NCBI GenBank assembly: GCA_049596955.1
Contig: JBMYMD010000003.1
Span: 1-64,000 of the forward strand
From: UBA3478 sp049596955
GTDB lineage: Bacteria > Bacteroidota > Bacteroidia > Flavobacteriales > Flavobacteriaceae
Length of the DNA stretch: 64,000 nucleotides
Direction of reading: 5' to 3'
The notes under the pieces are model-generated. The model did not search any database, had not been told where the DNA came from, and was given only the letters and a program-made list of their open reading frames with translations. This document shows positions 1 through 7,595 of this stretch, piece after piece (within the stretch, counting starts at the first letter, position 1; each line of letters starts with the position of its first letter). A program made the translations under genes and the position numbers.

Positions 1-141
1 AATAGGTTAACAGAATATTCAATCAACCAAGATTTATCCTCTTGGAATACAGAAAGAGTTAGCGATTGTGCTTCATTTTCAGATGGAGCATCATCTTGGA
101 CACTATCTAAACCTAATTTTACGTATTGTAATCCTGATTAG
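1..141 (+). CDS. C-terminal end of a BspA-like (DUF285) surface protein, partial
   Basis: Frame 1 is open from the window edge to a TAG at 139-141 and encodes 46 residues. The segment NQDLSSWNTERVSD matches the repeat unit of DUF285/BspA-type leucine-rich surface proteins, in which NQDLSSWNxxxVxxM-like units recur every 20-25 residues. Such proteins are secreted or cell-surface repeats of unknown partner. Only the last unit and a short tail ending CNPD are visible, so signal peptide, repeat number and length cannot be judged. I see no T9SS sorting domain after the last repeat, although flavobacterial relatives often carry one. Family assignment rests on this single repeat. Confidence 0.65.
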   Translation, partial: NRLTEYSINQDLSSWNTERVSDCASFSDGASSWTLSKPNFTYCNPD

Positions 142-229
142 ATGACTCTTAACTATTAATTTTTTAACTCATGCCTTTAGTTAATTCTGGGTTTTTTTTA
201 TTGTATTGTGATATATTTATAATCAAATA

Positions 230-289
230 AACCTCTTAGGTAGAAAGTTGAGGAAAAAAACTGAGGAGGCTCAGTTAATAAGAGAGGTT
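230..289. repeat. Nested inverted repeat in intergenic region
   Basis: A perfect 7-bp stem (259-265 with 270-276, loop GAGG) sits inside an outer imperfect repeat pairing 230-238 with 279-289 across a 2-nt bulge. It lies in the 265-bp gap between the DUF285 gene end and the ChaN-like gene end. There is no T-run immediately after either arm, so it is not a clean intrinsic terminator. It could be a processed 3' end, a decayed mobile-element end or chance. I see nothing else identifiable in 142-406. Confidence 0.3.
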
Positions 290-406
290 ATTTACGAATG
301 TATTAAACGTGAGAGTTAAGAATACGTCCAAGGATTTAGTATAATTAAGGCTAGAGAGTTGAATTATAATAAGTTAGACTTAAGTGCGATTTAATGAAGA
401 ATCTAA

Positions 407-1267
407 TTAATATGTTTTGGTCATATCACTGTCTACAACAACTATAAAATCTGCCTTGTTTAAATGATCCTTATGCATTGATTTGAGCTGATCTTGTTCA
501 ACAGTGGTAATGGTTTTTATGGTTAAGTTTGGATTTAATCGCTTTAAATACCATAGTATACCTTGATGAAAATCACTGTGGTAGCTACCATTAATGTGAT
601 AGAACATTTGATTTTCTTTTAGGTTAAGATTTATAAAGTGCGCCATAGTAGCATCTTTAATGGCCTGTGCTTTAACTAAATCCACAGAACCGTGGTCTCC
701 CATCATAGTCAACATATTTTTATATTGAGAGAGCTCTAAGTCAAAGGCGATAGGTGAAGGAGCAATCCACTTTTTTTCAGAAGTATCTAAACTGTTAAGA
801 GCATCAAAACCACCTTCCTTATATACTTTTGAGGCGTATTTTCGAGGAATATTTGTCGCAATGAACGGTAAATTATTCAATTTAGCATAGTCTACCAACG
901 GTTTGTAATCAGTGCTATAATTTGGCCAAAGTCTCGCCATAGAGTCGAGTTGGGCTTGATTAATTTCACCGGACAGATAAGCATTTAAGGCTTCTTGATT
1001 GTCTGACTCAAACATTTCTGCACCTATATTGACATCGGTTTGTTCGTCTATTTCTTGAAGTAATTTAAGTTGTAACCAATGTGCGATGCTATTATTATGT
1101 AGCTCTCCAAAAAACACTACATCAGACTTCAATAAGAATTTTAGCATTTTTTTAGCCTTGACTTTTTTTCCATTTGAGTTAAAAATAGAATAGGGTATAA
1201 GGTTTTGCCCAATTAAACTAGAAGAAAGACTTACGGTTAATAGAAAGGCTAGAATTTTGTTACGCAT
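407..1267 (-). CDS. ChaN family (haem-binding uptake/Tiki-like) secreted protein
   Basis: 286 residues. An N-terminal hydrophobic signal (about 1-20) ends at SLIGQ with no Cys lipobox, so export by signal peptidase I is more likely than lipoprotein anchoring. The mature part has the ChaN/Tiki-TraB signature: GELHNN at 54-59, GAEMFE at 82-87, and a late NGSYHSDFHQG segment whose histidine pairs with the GELH Glu/His in family members. ChaN (PF04187) binds haem in Campylobacter and is structurally related to Tiki/TraB metalloproteases, so the substrate is uncertain. The ATG at 1265-1267 is well placed for the signal peptide. The gene is alone on the minus strand and faces the DUF285 gene convergently. 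Confidence 0.85.
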   Translation of the reverse strand: MRNKILAFLLTVSLSSSLIGQNLIPYSIFNSNGKKVKAKKMLKFLLKSDVVFFGELHNNSIAHWLQLKLLQEIDEQTDVNIGAEMFESDNQEALNAYLSGEINQAQLDSMARLWPNYSTDYKPLVDYAKLNNLPFIATNIPRKYASKVYKEGGFDALNSLDTSEKKWIAPSPIAFDLELSQYKNMLTMMGDHGSVDLVKAQAIKDATMAHFINLNLKENQMFYHINGSYHSDFHQGILWYLKRLNPNLTIKTITTVEQDQLKSMHKDHLNKADFIVVVDSDMTKTY

Positions 1268-1368
1268 AATCGCAATTTAACTAAATATTGTTCAACATAT
1301 TGAGTAAATAATTGAACGAGATAATATTTTCTTAACATAAATTATGAGAACAACTTATGCATGCATAG

Positions 1369-1376
1369 TATTTTTG
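1369..1376 (+). promoter_or_regulatory. -7 promoter element (TATTTTTG) with no gene behind it
   Basis: An exact match to the Bacteroidota -7 consensus TAnnTTTG. No convincing TTTG lies 19-21 nt upstream. The only feature downstream on this strand before the tRNA is the hairpin terminator at 1418-1442, so any transcript would be about 60 nt and noncoding. Confidence 0.45.
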
Positions 1377-1417
1377 CAGCTTCAAACTTATATTGTTTGA
1401 TGATTTAGTTAGTTGTA

Positions 1418-1442
1418 AGGCGCTCTTGTAGCGCCTTTTTTT
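1418..1442 (+). terminator. Intrinsic terminator on the plus strand
   Basis: A perfect 7-bp GC-rich stem (AGGCGCT at 1418-1424 with AGCGCCT at 1430-1436) has a 5-nt loop and an immediate T-run. The polarity is plus strand, yet no plus-strand ORF precedes it between 1268 and 1418. The arrangement fits a short independent RNA started from the element at 1369-1376. Confidence 0.75.
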
Positions 1443-1464
1443 GTAATCGATTAGGATTGAAAAC

Positions 1465-1497
1465 AAAAAAACCAACTGATTTTCAGCTGGTTTTTTT
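1465..1497 (-). terminator. Intrinsic terminator for tRNA-Met
   Basis: Read on the minus strand, ACCAGCTGA pairs with TCAGTTGGT (one G-U wobble) around an AAA loop, followed by a T7 run. It begins 2 nt past the tRNA 3' end, so it terminates the tRNA transcript. The plus-strand version has an A-C mismatch at the wobble position, which supports the minus orientation. Confidence 0.8.
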
Positions 1498-1499
1498 AG

Positions 1500-1573
1500 T
1501 AGCGAGAGGGAGACTTGAACTCCCGACCTCAGGGTTATGAATCCTGCGCTCTAACCACCTGAGCTACCTCGCC
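1500..1573 (-). tRNA. tRNA-Met (anticodon CAT)
   Basis: 74-nt cloverleaf on the minus strand. The acceptor GGCGAGG pairs with the 3' arm TCTCGCT (two G-U pairs), with discriminator A at 1500 and no encoded CCA. The D-arm is GCTC..GAGC, the anticodon stem encloses loop TTCATAA, and the T-arm is GGGAG-TTCAAGT-CTCCC. Anticodon CAT reads AUG. The first acceptor pair is G-U and thus can form, unlike the mismatched 1-72 pair usual in initiators, so this is probably an elongator. A CAT anticodon can also be modified to read AUA (Ile), which sequence alone does not exclude. Confidence 0.95.
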
Positions 1574-1597
1574 ATATCTTTAGTGGTTTAAAGGCTG

Positions 1598-1605
1598 CAA
1601 ATATA
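1598..1605 (-). promoter_or_regulatory. -7 promoter element for tRNA-Met
   Basis: On the minus strand this reads TATATTTG, an exact TAnnTTTG match, ending 24 nt before the tRNA 5' end. The -33 region is a poly-A tract without a clear TTTG. A tRNA start this close to an exact element makes it a likely promoter. Confidence 0.6.
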
Positions 1606-1671
1606 AACTTAAATTTTTTTTTATCGGAACAATTTGATTATTTTGCCCTTCACGTACGATTTAAAAGTATT

Positions 1672-2049
1672 ATGGAAAAGTTTGTGATGGAGTTTGTGAT
1701 TCAAGCTTCTCCTAAATTATTGTTCAATTACATCGCCACACCTTCAGGTCTTTCAGAGTGGTATGCCGATAATGTGAATTCAAGAGGAGAAGTATTCGTC
1801 TTTATTTGGGATGGAGCAGAAGAGCGAGCTCATATGCTGAAGAAAAAAAATGAAGATTATATTCGCTTTAGATGGGAAGAATCTGAAGAAGATGATGTCT
1901 ATTTCGAATTTAAGATAGAGGTTGATGAAATAACTAAAGACCTTTCTTTATTTGTTACAGACTTTGCCGAAGAAGACGAAGTCGAAGAGGCCAAAATGTT
2001 ATGGGAAAACCAAATTGGTGATTTAAAACAGATCTTAGGTTCCGTTTAA
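1672..2049 (+). CDS. START-like / AHSA1-type SRPBCC domain protein
   Basis: 125 residues forming a single helix-grip (SRPBCC) domain. It opens with the VxxSPxxLFxYIxTPxGLSEWYADNV pattern typical of START-like AHSA1 proteins and has a very acidic middle (residues about 70-110). The family binds hydrophobic ligands or co-chaperone partners, but no specific ligand is known for this flavobacterial subgroup. ATG at 1672. The stop TAA overlaps the next gene's ATG by one base (TAATG), so the two are translationally coupled. Confidence 0.85.
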   Translation: MEKFVMEFVIQASPKLLFNYIATPSGLSEWYADNVNSRGEVFVFIWDGAEERAHMLKKKNEDYIRFRWEESEEDDVYFEFKIEVDEITKDLSLFVTDFAEEDEVEEAKMLWENQIGDLKQILGSV

Positions 2050-2852
2050 TGCAACAAATCAATTATAACGGTCAGATTATAGATCGTGATATACCCTTAT
2101 TTTCGTCTGGGTTCTTTTTAAAATCAACTGTCAATAGACTTGTTGAACGCATGAAAATAAGCACTGTTCAAGACGATATTTTCGAGTCTCATTACTTTGC
2201 TTTAATGTCTGCGATGCGCGTGTTTCGTTATGAAATACCCATGAGTTTTACGTATGAATTTTTTCAATCTGAAGTGCAGAGGCTGATAGATGGTTTACCC
2301 AAACAATCATTTTATCTTATTTCATTTGAGATTTTTCAAAATGCCTTGTCTAAAATAGAGTTCTTAATTACCGTAGAAAATATTTCTAAAAATAATTGGG
2401 AGCTATCTTATATTGATGAGGTCACCTTGTACACTGATTTTTTGGCTTCTTCTAAAGCCTACTCTATGTCAGAGCTTCACACGAATCAGCTTATAGAATT
2501 AGCCAAAGGATTTCTTAGTGATCACCCTTACGGAGATTGTTTACTGCTCAATGAAAAAAAAGAATTACTACGGGCTACAAAAGGAGATATCATACTTCGT
2601 TTTAAGGATGAGCTTAAACTACCCTCCCAATCTTGTGGGGTCGTAGGCAGCACCTTTAGATTAAGTGTAATCGATAAATTAAAACGACTTTCTGATTACA
2701 CGCCTTCGGAGACAGAATTGAGTCCATTTGATATTCAAAGAGCAGATGAGTTTATTATTTATGATGTTTTTGGTGGAATACAAAGTGTCAAAAGATATAA
2801 GAAATCAACCTTTGACGATTCTTTTGCCCGAAAGCTACAGGAGTTAGTTTAA
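2049..2852 (+). CDS. Class IV aminotransferase-like protein, apparently without catalytic residues
   Basis: 267 residues with the fold-type IV PLP enzyme layout (BCAT/aminodeoxychorismate lyase family). Recognisable segments are ESHYFALMSAMRV near 46-58, the strand CLLLNEKKELL at 164-174, GVVGSTFR at 197-204 and ADEFIIYDVFGGIQSV at 232-247. The key motifs are degraded. The YGDxxFET segment near the N-terminus is replaced by FLKSTVNRLVER. The position expected for the Schiff-base lysine falls in MSELH (around E142). The PLP-binding Glu aligns with R175. It sits between the START-like gene and yqgE, the position where flavobacteria usually keep an aminotransferase. I infer a pseudoenzyme or a protein with altered function. 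The 3' end overlaps the convergent yqgE end by 9 nt. Confidence 0.75.
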   Translation: MQQINYNGQIIDRDIPLFSSGFFLKSTVNRLVERMKISTVQDDIFESHYFALMSAMRVFRYEIPMSFTYEFFQSEVQRLIDGLPKQSFYLISFEIFQNALSKIEFLITVENISKNNWELSYIDEVTLYTDFLASSKAYSMSELHTNQLIELAKGFLSDHPYGDCLLLNEKKELLRATKGDIILRFKDELKLPSQSCGVVGSTFRLSVIDKLKRLSDYTPSETELSPFDIQRADEFIIYDVFGGIQSVKRYKKSTFDDSFARKLQELV

Positions 2853-3395
2853 GTTGGGATCCTCAGGGGTGTTCACCCATAATAAGTAAGTACCACCAAG
2901 GTTTTTAAGCTTTTCTTTCCAAAGACTTTCAGCGCTTTTTGAAAGTATTTGAGCAGAAATATCGTCGTCTAGTGCAATCCAAGAATTTTGTTCCATTTCA
3001 AATTCTAATTGATTGGCAGACCATCCAGAATATCCCACAAAAAATCGAACATCATCCGGGTCTAAGACCTTATCGTTTAAAAGCTCGCTGAGTTGTTCAA
3101 AGTCACCACCCCAATATAATTCTTCATTGATTTGAACACTATTAGCAATTAGTTCAGGACAATTGTGAATGTAGAATAAATTATCTGTATCAACAGGGCC
3201 ACCTTTATAAATCATATTGCTATTGGGTACTCCATCTAATATTTGATCAAGGCTGTAGGGTGTGGGTTTGTTTAGTACAAATCCTAGAGCTCCTTCGTCG
3301 TTATGTTCAGCCATTAAAATAATAGAACGACTAAACGAGTCGTCACCAATGAGTGATGGATCTGCGATTAATAATTTGCCTTTTAAACTTTCCAC
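2844..3395 (-). CDS. YqgE/AlgH family protein
   Basis: About 183 residues with the UPF0301 signature GKLLIADPSLIGDDSFSRSIILMAEHNDEGALGFVLNKP, which corresponds to the family's beginning. The biochemical role is unknown; AlgH affects transcription of alginate genes in Pseudomonas. I place the start at the GTG at 3393-3395. The longer frame from a GTG at 3420-3422 adds nine residues encoded by the downstream arm and U-tract of the HU terminator, and relatives start just before KGKLL. The gene lies downstream of HU and converges on the aminotransferase-like gene with a 9-nt overlap. Confidence 0.85.
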   Translation of the reverse strand: MESLKGKLLIADPSLIGDDSFSRSIILMAEHNDEGALGFVLNKPTPYSLDQILDGVPNSNMIYKGGPVDTDNLFYIHNCPELIANSVQINEELYWGGDFEQLSELLNDKVLDPDDVRFFVGYSGWSANQLEFEMEQNSWIALDDDISAQILSKSAESLWKEKLKNLGGTYLLWVNTPEDPNLN

Positions 3396-3409
3396 ACTAA
3401 AAGATAAGC

Positions 3410-3439
3410 AAAAAAAAAGCACCTCAACGAGGTGCTTTT
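3410..3439 (-). terminator. Intrinsic terminator after HU
   Basis: GAGGTGC/GCACCTC stem extended by A-T pairs (3415-3425 with 3429-3439) with a 3-nt loop. On the minus strand it is followed by a U-run (plus-strand A-run 3410-3418). It lies 22 nt beyond the HU stop and separates HU from yqgE. Confidence 0.8.
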
Positions 3440-3460
3440 AACATATTGACTACTAGTAAA

Positions 3461-3733
3461 TTAATTTACTGCACTTGCCAAGTCATTACCAGCCTTGAAC
3501 TTAACAACTTTTTTAGCAGCTATTTTAATAGTTGCTCCTGTTTGTGGGTTTCTTCCCTCTCTAGCGCTACGCTCAGAGACTGACCAAGAACCAAATCCAA
3601 CAAGAGAAACTCTATTTCCTCCTTTTAATGAAGATTCAACATTTCCTAAAAAAGACTCTAATGCTTTTTTTGCAGCGGCTTTAGTAATTCCAGCGTCAGC
3701 TGCCATTGCATCGATTAATTCCGTTTTATTCAT
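3461..3733 (-). CDS. HU family DNA-binding protein
   Basis: 90 residues, the standard HU length. It opens MNKTELIDAMAADAGITKAAAKKALESF and contains VSLVGFGSWSVSERSAREGRNPQTGATI, the HU/IHF beta-arm signature with the G-F-G-x-F-like turn and RxGRNP DNA-minor-groove tip. It compacts and bends DNA as a dimer in the nucleoid. It has its own strong terminator and sits apart from fmt by about 140 nt, so it is probably monocistronic. Confidence 0.97.
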   Translation of the reverse strand: MNKTELIDAMAADAGITKAAAKKALESFLGNVESSLKGGNRVSLVGFGSWSVSERSAREGRNPQTGATIKIAAKKVVKFKAGNDLASAVN

Positions 3734-3874
3734 AATAATATATTTAGGTGTTACAAATGATTAAAACAAATATAGAGTTTAAACCCTATCACGCAAGAAA
3801 TAACGCAGTCTCAAGGGTGTTTTGTTAATAACTTCATCGATTTTGTTAATTGTTGAAGTAAATAGAGGGAATTT

Positions 3875-4846
3875 TTACTCAAAAAAGGCGTTTTCTTTTA
3901 GTTTACGCCCATTTAAGAGGTCTTTTACGTTCATTCGTTTTTTATTCGGAAACTGTAATTCATCAACGACTATGTATCCATCAGGCACTGCAATATTGAT
4001 TTTTTGGTCTTTAATATCAAAATGCCCTGCTTGTAATTGATGTTTTTGATTAAGATAAGTGGCTTTGTAGATTTTGAGCCTAAAGATTTGATCATCTTCA
4101 ACAAAGTGCGTCCATGCTGCAGGATAAGGAGAGAGCCCTTTGATTAAATTCTCAATGTGACCTCCATTTTGTTTCCAATCGATTTTTGTGTTTTCTTGGT
4201 TTAATTTGGGCGCAGATTTTAAATGGAAGTTTTGCTTTTGCTTTTTTGCCACTACAGATCCCTCAACTAAACCCTTAATAGTTTTAGTAATTAATGGACC
4301 ACCCAAGAGCATAAGTTTGTGGTGCAGGCTTTTCAGGTCGTCTTCTTTTTGTATTTCAACTTCTTCTTGCAAAAGAACATCGCCGGTGTCAATTTTATGA
4401 TCGATTAAAAAGGTGCTTACACCTGTTTTTTTCTCACCATTAATGAGCGCCCAGTTGATAGGTGCCGCTCCTCTATAATCAGGTAAAAGAGATGCGTGTA
4501 AATTAAAGGTGCCGTATTCGGGTATACTCCAAACGAGTTTGGGCAACATTCTAAATGCGACTACCACAAATAAATGCGCCTTGATGTGGGCAAGTGAATT
4601 TATAAAGGTTTCATCTTTTAAGTTTGGTGGTTGAAAGATCTTTATCTCATGAGCAATAGCTAATTCTTTTACAGCTGAAGGTTTTGTTTTTTGTCCTCGT
4701 CCAGCGCCCCTGTCAGGAGCAGTCACCACAGCGACAACGTTATAATGTTCACTGATAAGAACTTCTAATTGATGCGCAGCAAATTCTGGCGTACCGAAAA
4801 AAACGATATTTACCTTTTTAGGATCTAGCACTTTGATAGGTGTCAT
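3875..4846 (-). CDS. fmt: Methionyl-tRNA formyltransferase
   Basis: 323 residues. Transfers a formyl group from 10-formyl-THF to initiator Met-tRNA. The N-terminal domain begins VNIVFFGTPEFA (13-24). The catalytic region has N115 and H117 followed by SLLPDYRGAAPINW (119-132) and the DTGD motif at 153-156. The C-terminal OB-like domain has SPYPAAWTHF. The start ATG at 4846 overlaps the recQ 3' end by 29 nt, so fmt is expressed behind recQ. The extra eleven residues before VNIVFFG are slightly more than usual; a GTG at codon 6 is a possible alternative start. Confidence 0.96.
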   Translation of the reverse strand: MTPIKVLDPKKVNIVFFGTPEFAAHQLEVLISEHYNVVAVVTAPDRGAGRGQKTKPSAVKELAIAHEIKIFQPPNLKDETFINSLAHIKAHLFVVVAFRMLPKLVWSIPEYGTFNLHASLLPDYRGAAPINWALINGEKKTGVSTFLIDHKIDTGDVLLQEEVEIQKEDDLKSLHHKLMLLGGPLITKTIKGLVEGSVVAKKQKQNFHLKSAPKLNQENTKIDWKQNGGHIENLIKGLSPYPAAWTHFVEDDQIFRLKIYKATYLNQKHQLQAGHFDIKDQKINIAVPDGYIVVDELQFPNKKRMNVKDLLNGRKLKENAFFE

Positions 4847-6692
4847 TTGAATAGGTGATTTTTTCTTCGAGCAATAATACTTCCAGTAAATGCCCTAATT
4901 GATGATTATCTATTTCAAGCTCTCTGAGCAAAGATTCAAAAGTTTTTGGCCGTTCACAGCTTTCTACGATGGTATTTAAGGTTTTGTTTTCATCCAGGTT
5001 TGCGTTGCAAATATCGCAGTTATTACATTTAGAAGAAGACTCGTCAAAATGGGCGTTGATGAATTGCGTTCTGCATAAATCTCGTTGTTGAAGATAAGAT
5101 ACAATTCCCTCGTATTTTTTGATTTTGCGCGCCTTATCTTGTTTAGCTTTTTTTCGGATTAAATTTTGAACGAATTGGTCCTCTCTTGGATGAAGAAATT
5201 CAATCATAATGGTTTGTTTTGAATTGTGATACTTCAAGAACCCATGTTGTTCTAAAAACTGCAATTGTTTATTGAGTTCTGCCTTGCTTAAATTAAATTC
5301 AGCAGTCAATTTGTGCAATGGTATCTTGATAAAGTCAGAAGTAATTCCAGCAAAGTTTCGAATCAAGTAGTGTAATCCATTCTTTATTTTATGGTTAAGC
5401 CCAGAAATTCCTTCGGCGTTCATACTTCTTCGATCTACTTTAATGGCGATGACCTGCTTGGCCTCTTCTTGAATTCGAATGATTTCAAATCGCTCTAATA
5501 ATTGCAGATGTCGTTGAAGTTGATAGGTCTCCAAATTAAGCGTCTTAGCAATCGGCGTCAAATTCAAGTTGAAAATCTCAGCATTTCCTTCACCATGTGC
5601 AATTTGCAGTTGCCGATTTAATTGGGTGTATAAATCATACAAAAGATCAGCATGAGGAAGATTGTACTCAAATCTAGATTTGATTTTTTCATAATCATTA
5701 GGTGCATACACTAAAAACGCCTGAGCTGGTTGGCCATCTCGACCCGCTCTGCCGGCTTCTTGGTAGTATTGTTCTAAACTGTGTGGTGCATCGTAATGAA
5801 TAATTAATCGAACATCAGCTTTATCAATACCCATTCCAAAAGCACTTGTAGCCACCATGACTGAAGAACTCTTTTGCCACTGCTCATAGGCGTAGTTTTT
5901 TTGTTCAATTGTAAGTCCACCGTGATAAATATGAGTATTTAGTTGTTTTGATTTTAGATAACGACCCAATTCTACTGTAGTTCTACGAGTGGCACAATAA
6001 ACAATGGAGCTCACCTGGTCAGCCTTTAAAAGATTGTAAATAAATCTAGATTTAGATTGAACCCGCAAAGAAGATAAAAACAAATTTGACCTCGAACTAC
6101 TGCCGAAAATGGTCTCTGCCTTTTTCATGTTCAAATTGGTGACAATATCTGATTTTACCTGATCGGTTGCCGTTGCGGTAAGGGCCAATTTCGGAACCTC
6201 CGGTAGTAAATCTTTAAGCATTCGATATGAAGGTCTAAAATCGTGTCCCCATTCAGAAATACAATGCGCCTCATCGATAGCCACGAACGAAATAGGTAAT
6301 TCGCTTAAACGCGCTTGAATAATTTTATTTTGCAGTTTTTCTGGAGACGTGTAAACAATTTTAATATCGTTGTAGATCACACGGTCAATAAGCAGAACTA
6401 GATCCTCATCGTTTATAGCACCAAATAGACCTAAGGCTTTTATACCTCTTTTGTCTAATTGATGAATCTGATCTTTCATCAGCGCAATAAGAGGAGATAT
6501 CACAAGACAAAAGCCATCTAAAGCTAAGGCCGGTAGCTGATAGCAAAGCGATTTTCCTGCTCCAGTACTCATGACAGCGAGACAATTCTTTTTCTCAAGT
6601 ACAGTGTTAATAATGTCACCTTGTAGTGGTCGGAGCTTATCGAAACCCCAATGATACTTTAAAATTGAATTTAGTTCTTTAGGTATCAACAC
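4818..6692 (-). CDS. recQ: ATP-dependent DNA helicase RecQ
   Basis: 624 residues. A 3'-5' helicase for recombination and fork repair. Motif 0 is FDKLRPLQ, Walker A is STGAGKS at 42-48 (usual TGGGKS), DEAH is at 140-143 and is followed by CISEWGHDFRPSY, and helicase motif VI is QYYQEAGRAGRDG. The C-terminal RQC region carries a zinc cluster at Cys540, 556, 559 and 562. There is no HRDC domain, so this is a short-form RecQ. The start is a GTG directly abutting the upstream gene's TAA. It heads a unit with fmt and is probably co-transcribed with the AAA ATPase gene. Confidence 0.95.
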   Translation of the reverse strand: MLIPKELNSILKYHWGFDKLRPLQGDIINTVLEKKNCLAVMSTGAGKSLCYQLPALALDGFCLVISPLIALMKDQIHQLDKRGIKALGLFGAINDEDLVLLIDRVIYNDIKIVYTSPEKLQNKIIQARLSELPISFVAIDEAHCISEWGHDFRPSYRMLKDLLPEVPKLALTATATDQVKSDIVTNLNMKKAETIFGSSSRSNLFLSSLRVQSKSRFIYNLLKADQVSSIVYCATRRTTVELGRYLKSKQLNTHIYHGGLTIEQKNYAYEQWQKSSSVMVATSAFGMGIDKADVRLIIHYDAPHSLEQYYQEAGRAGRDGQPAQAFLVYAPNDYEKIKSRFEYNLPHADLLYDLYTQLNRQLQIAHGEGNAEIFNLNLTPIAKTLNLETYQLQRHLQLLERFEIIRIQEEAKQVIAIKVDRRSMNAEGISGLNHKIKNGLHYLIRNFAGITSDFIKIPLHKLTAEFNLSKAELNKQLQFLEQHGFLKYHNSKQTIMIEFLHPREDQFVQNLIRKKAKQDKARKIKKYEGIVSYLQQRDLCRTQFINAHFDESSSKCNNCDICNANLDENKTLNTIVESCERPKTFESLLRELEIDNHQLGHLLEVLLLEEKITYSNDTYQSARS

Positions 6693-7256
6693 TTAGGTAT
6701 TTATCATATTGAGTATAAATCGCGTCCGCTCAGCAATACTTTTTTGAGGTACAACAATAAAATTATAGTTAAGGCGATGATAACATTTTTTAAGGGTATC
6801 ATCAATAGATAAAACATCTTTAAACGTTTCTAAACGCTCATCATCTTTGGTAAATATAGCTTCCCAAGGTTCAAAATAAAACACTAGGTCATATCTATTG
6901 TTTTTTATCTCAGCAGTGAAGTATGAGGGGTAGGTTTGTTTAAAATGTTCCATATAACCGACAACATCAATTAGACCTCGATCGAAGAAACATACCTCGT
7001 GCACTGCACTTTGTAGGTAATGCTCTTTTCGTTTTTCGAATAATCTTGTATTAAAATCCAAAGGGTCATCCGCAATGACAAGTGGATTAATTCCGTCAGT
7101 TTCATGTAGGTCTTCTAGAGAGGCAGTCATTTCTCGAATGACTTCTTCTTTTACGTCATAATTAAGTTCTTTTAATGCATCTATAACAGCGGTTTTTCCT
7201 GTGCCTGGGGGCCCCGTTAAAAGTATTTTTTTGGTCTTTCGAACAGATACACTCAT
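6693..7256 (-). CDS. AAA_28-type P-loop ATPase
   Basis: 187 residues. P-loop GPPGTGKT at 15-22, later FFDRGLIDVVGYMEHF (Walker B-like region) and LVFYFEPWEAIFTKDDER. This is the pattern of the AAA_28 / NadR-kinase-like family (PF13521), small NTPases or nucleoside-type kinases with no assigned substrate in flavobacteria. ATG at 7256, divergent from the DUF493 gene with a 19-nt gap that must hold both promoters. The TAA abuts the recQ GTG start, so it probably heads an ATPase-recQ-fmt operon. Confidence 0.85.
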   Translation of the reverse strand: MSVSVRKTKKILLTGPPGTGKTAVIDALKELNYDVKEEVIREMTASLEDLHETDGINPLVIADDPLDFNTRLFEKRKEHYLQSAVHEVCFFDRGLIDVVGYMEHFKQTYPSYFTAEIKNNRYDLVFYFEPWEAIFTKDDERLETFKDVLSIDDTLKKCYHRLNYNFIVVPQKSIAERTRFILNMINT

Positions 7257-7275
7257 ATTTGTCTAAAATTACGCC

Positions 7276-7563
7276 ATGAGCAAGAATACAGCAGACGAGT
7301 TTTACGATAAGTTAAAGAAACAATTAGATGAATTGACCGTTTGGCCTTCCGTTTATCCCTTTAAATTTATTCTGCCTAATGATGCTGAAAAGCATGAACA
7401 ACTCAAAAATTGCTTTCATGACTTAGACGCAAAAATAGCCGTAAATACATCAAAAACTAAAAAATACTTCAGCTTTACCATACTGGTAGAAATGCCTAAC
7501 GCAGATGCCATTATTGATAAATACAAAGAGGTGACCAAAATAGATGGAATCATTTCGCTTTAA
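7276..7563 (+). CDS. DUF493 (YbeD-like) family protein
   Basis: 95 residues, one small alpha/beta ferredoxin-like domain. WPSVYPFKFILPN and KKYFSFTILVEMPNADAIIDKYKEV are the conserved DUF493 blocks. E. coli YbeD is the best-known member and has an ACT-like fold, but its function is unresolved. Followed 32 nt later by the DUF4290 gene on the same strand, and divergent from the AAA ATPase gene. Confidence 0.88.
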   Translation: MSKNTADEFYDKLKKQLDELTVWPSVYPFKFILPNDAEKHEQLKNCFHDLDAKIAVNTSKTKKYFSFTILVEMPNADAIIDKYKEVTKIDGIISL

Positions 7564-7595
7564 GTCTCAGTCTTTATTTGTTAATTTGCAACAAT

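Noticed and set aside
3495..3764. 89-codon open frame on the plus strand antisense to HU
   Set aside because: It is a shadow of the HU coding sequence, with no family resemblance and a sequence driven by HU codon periodicity.
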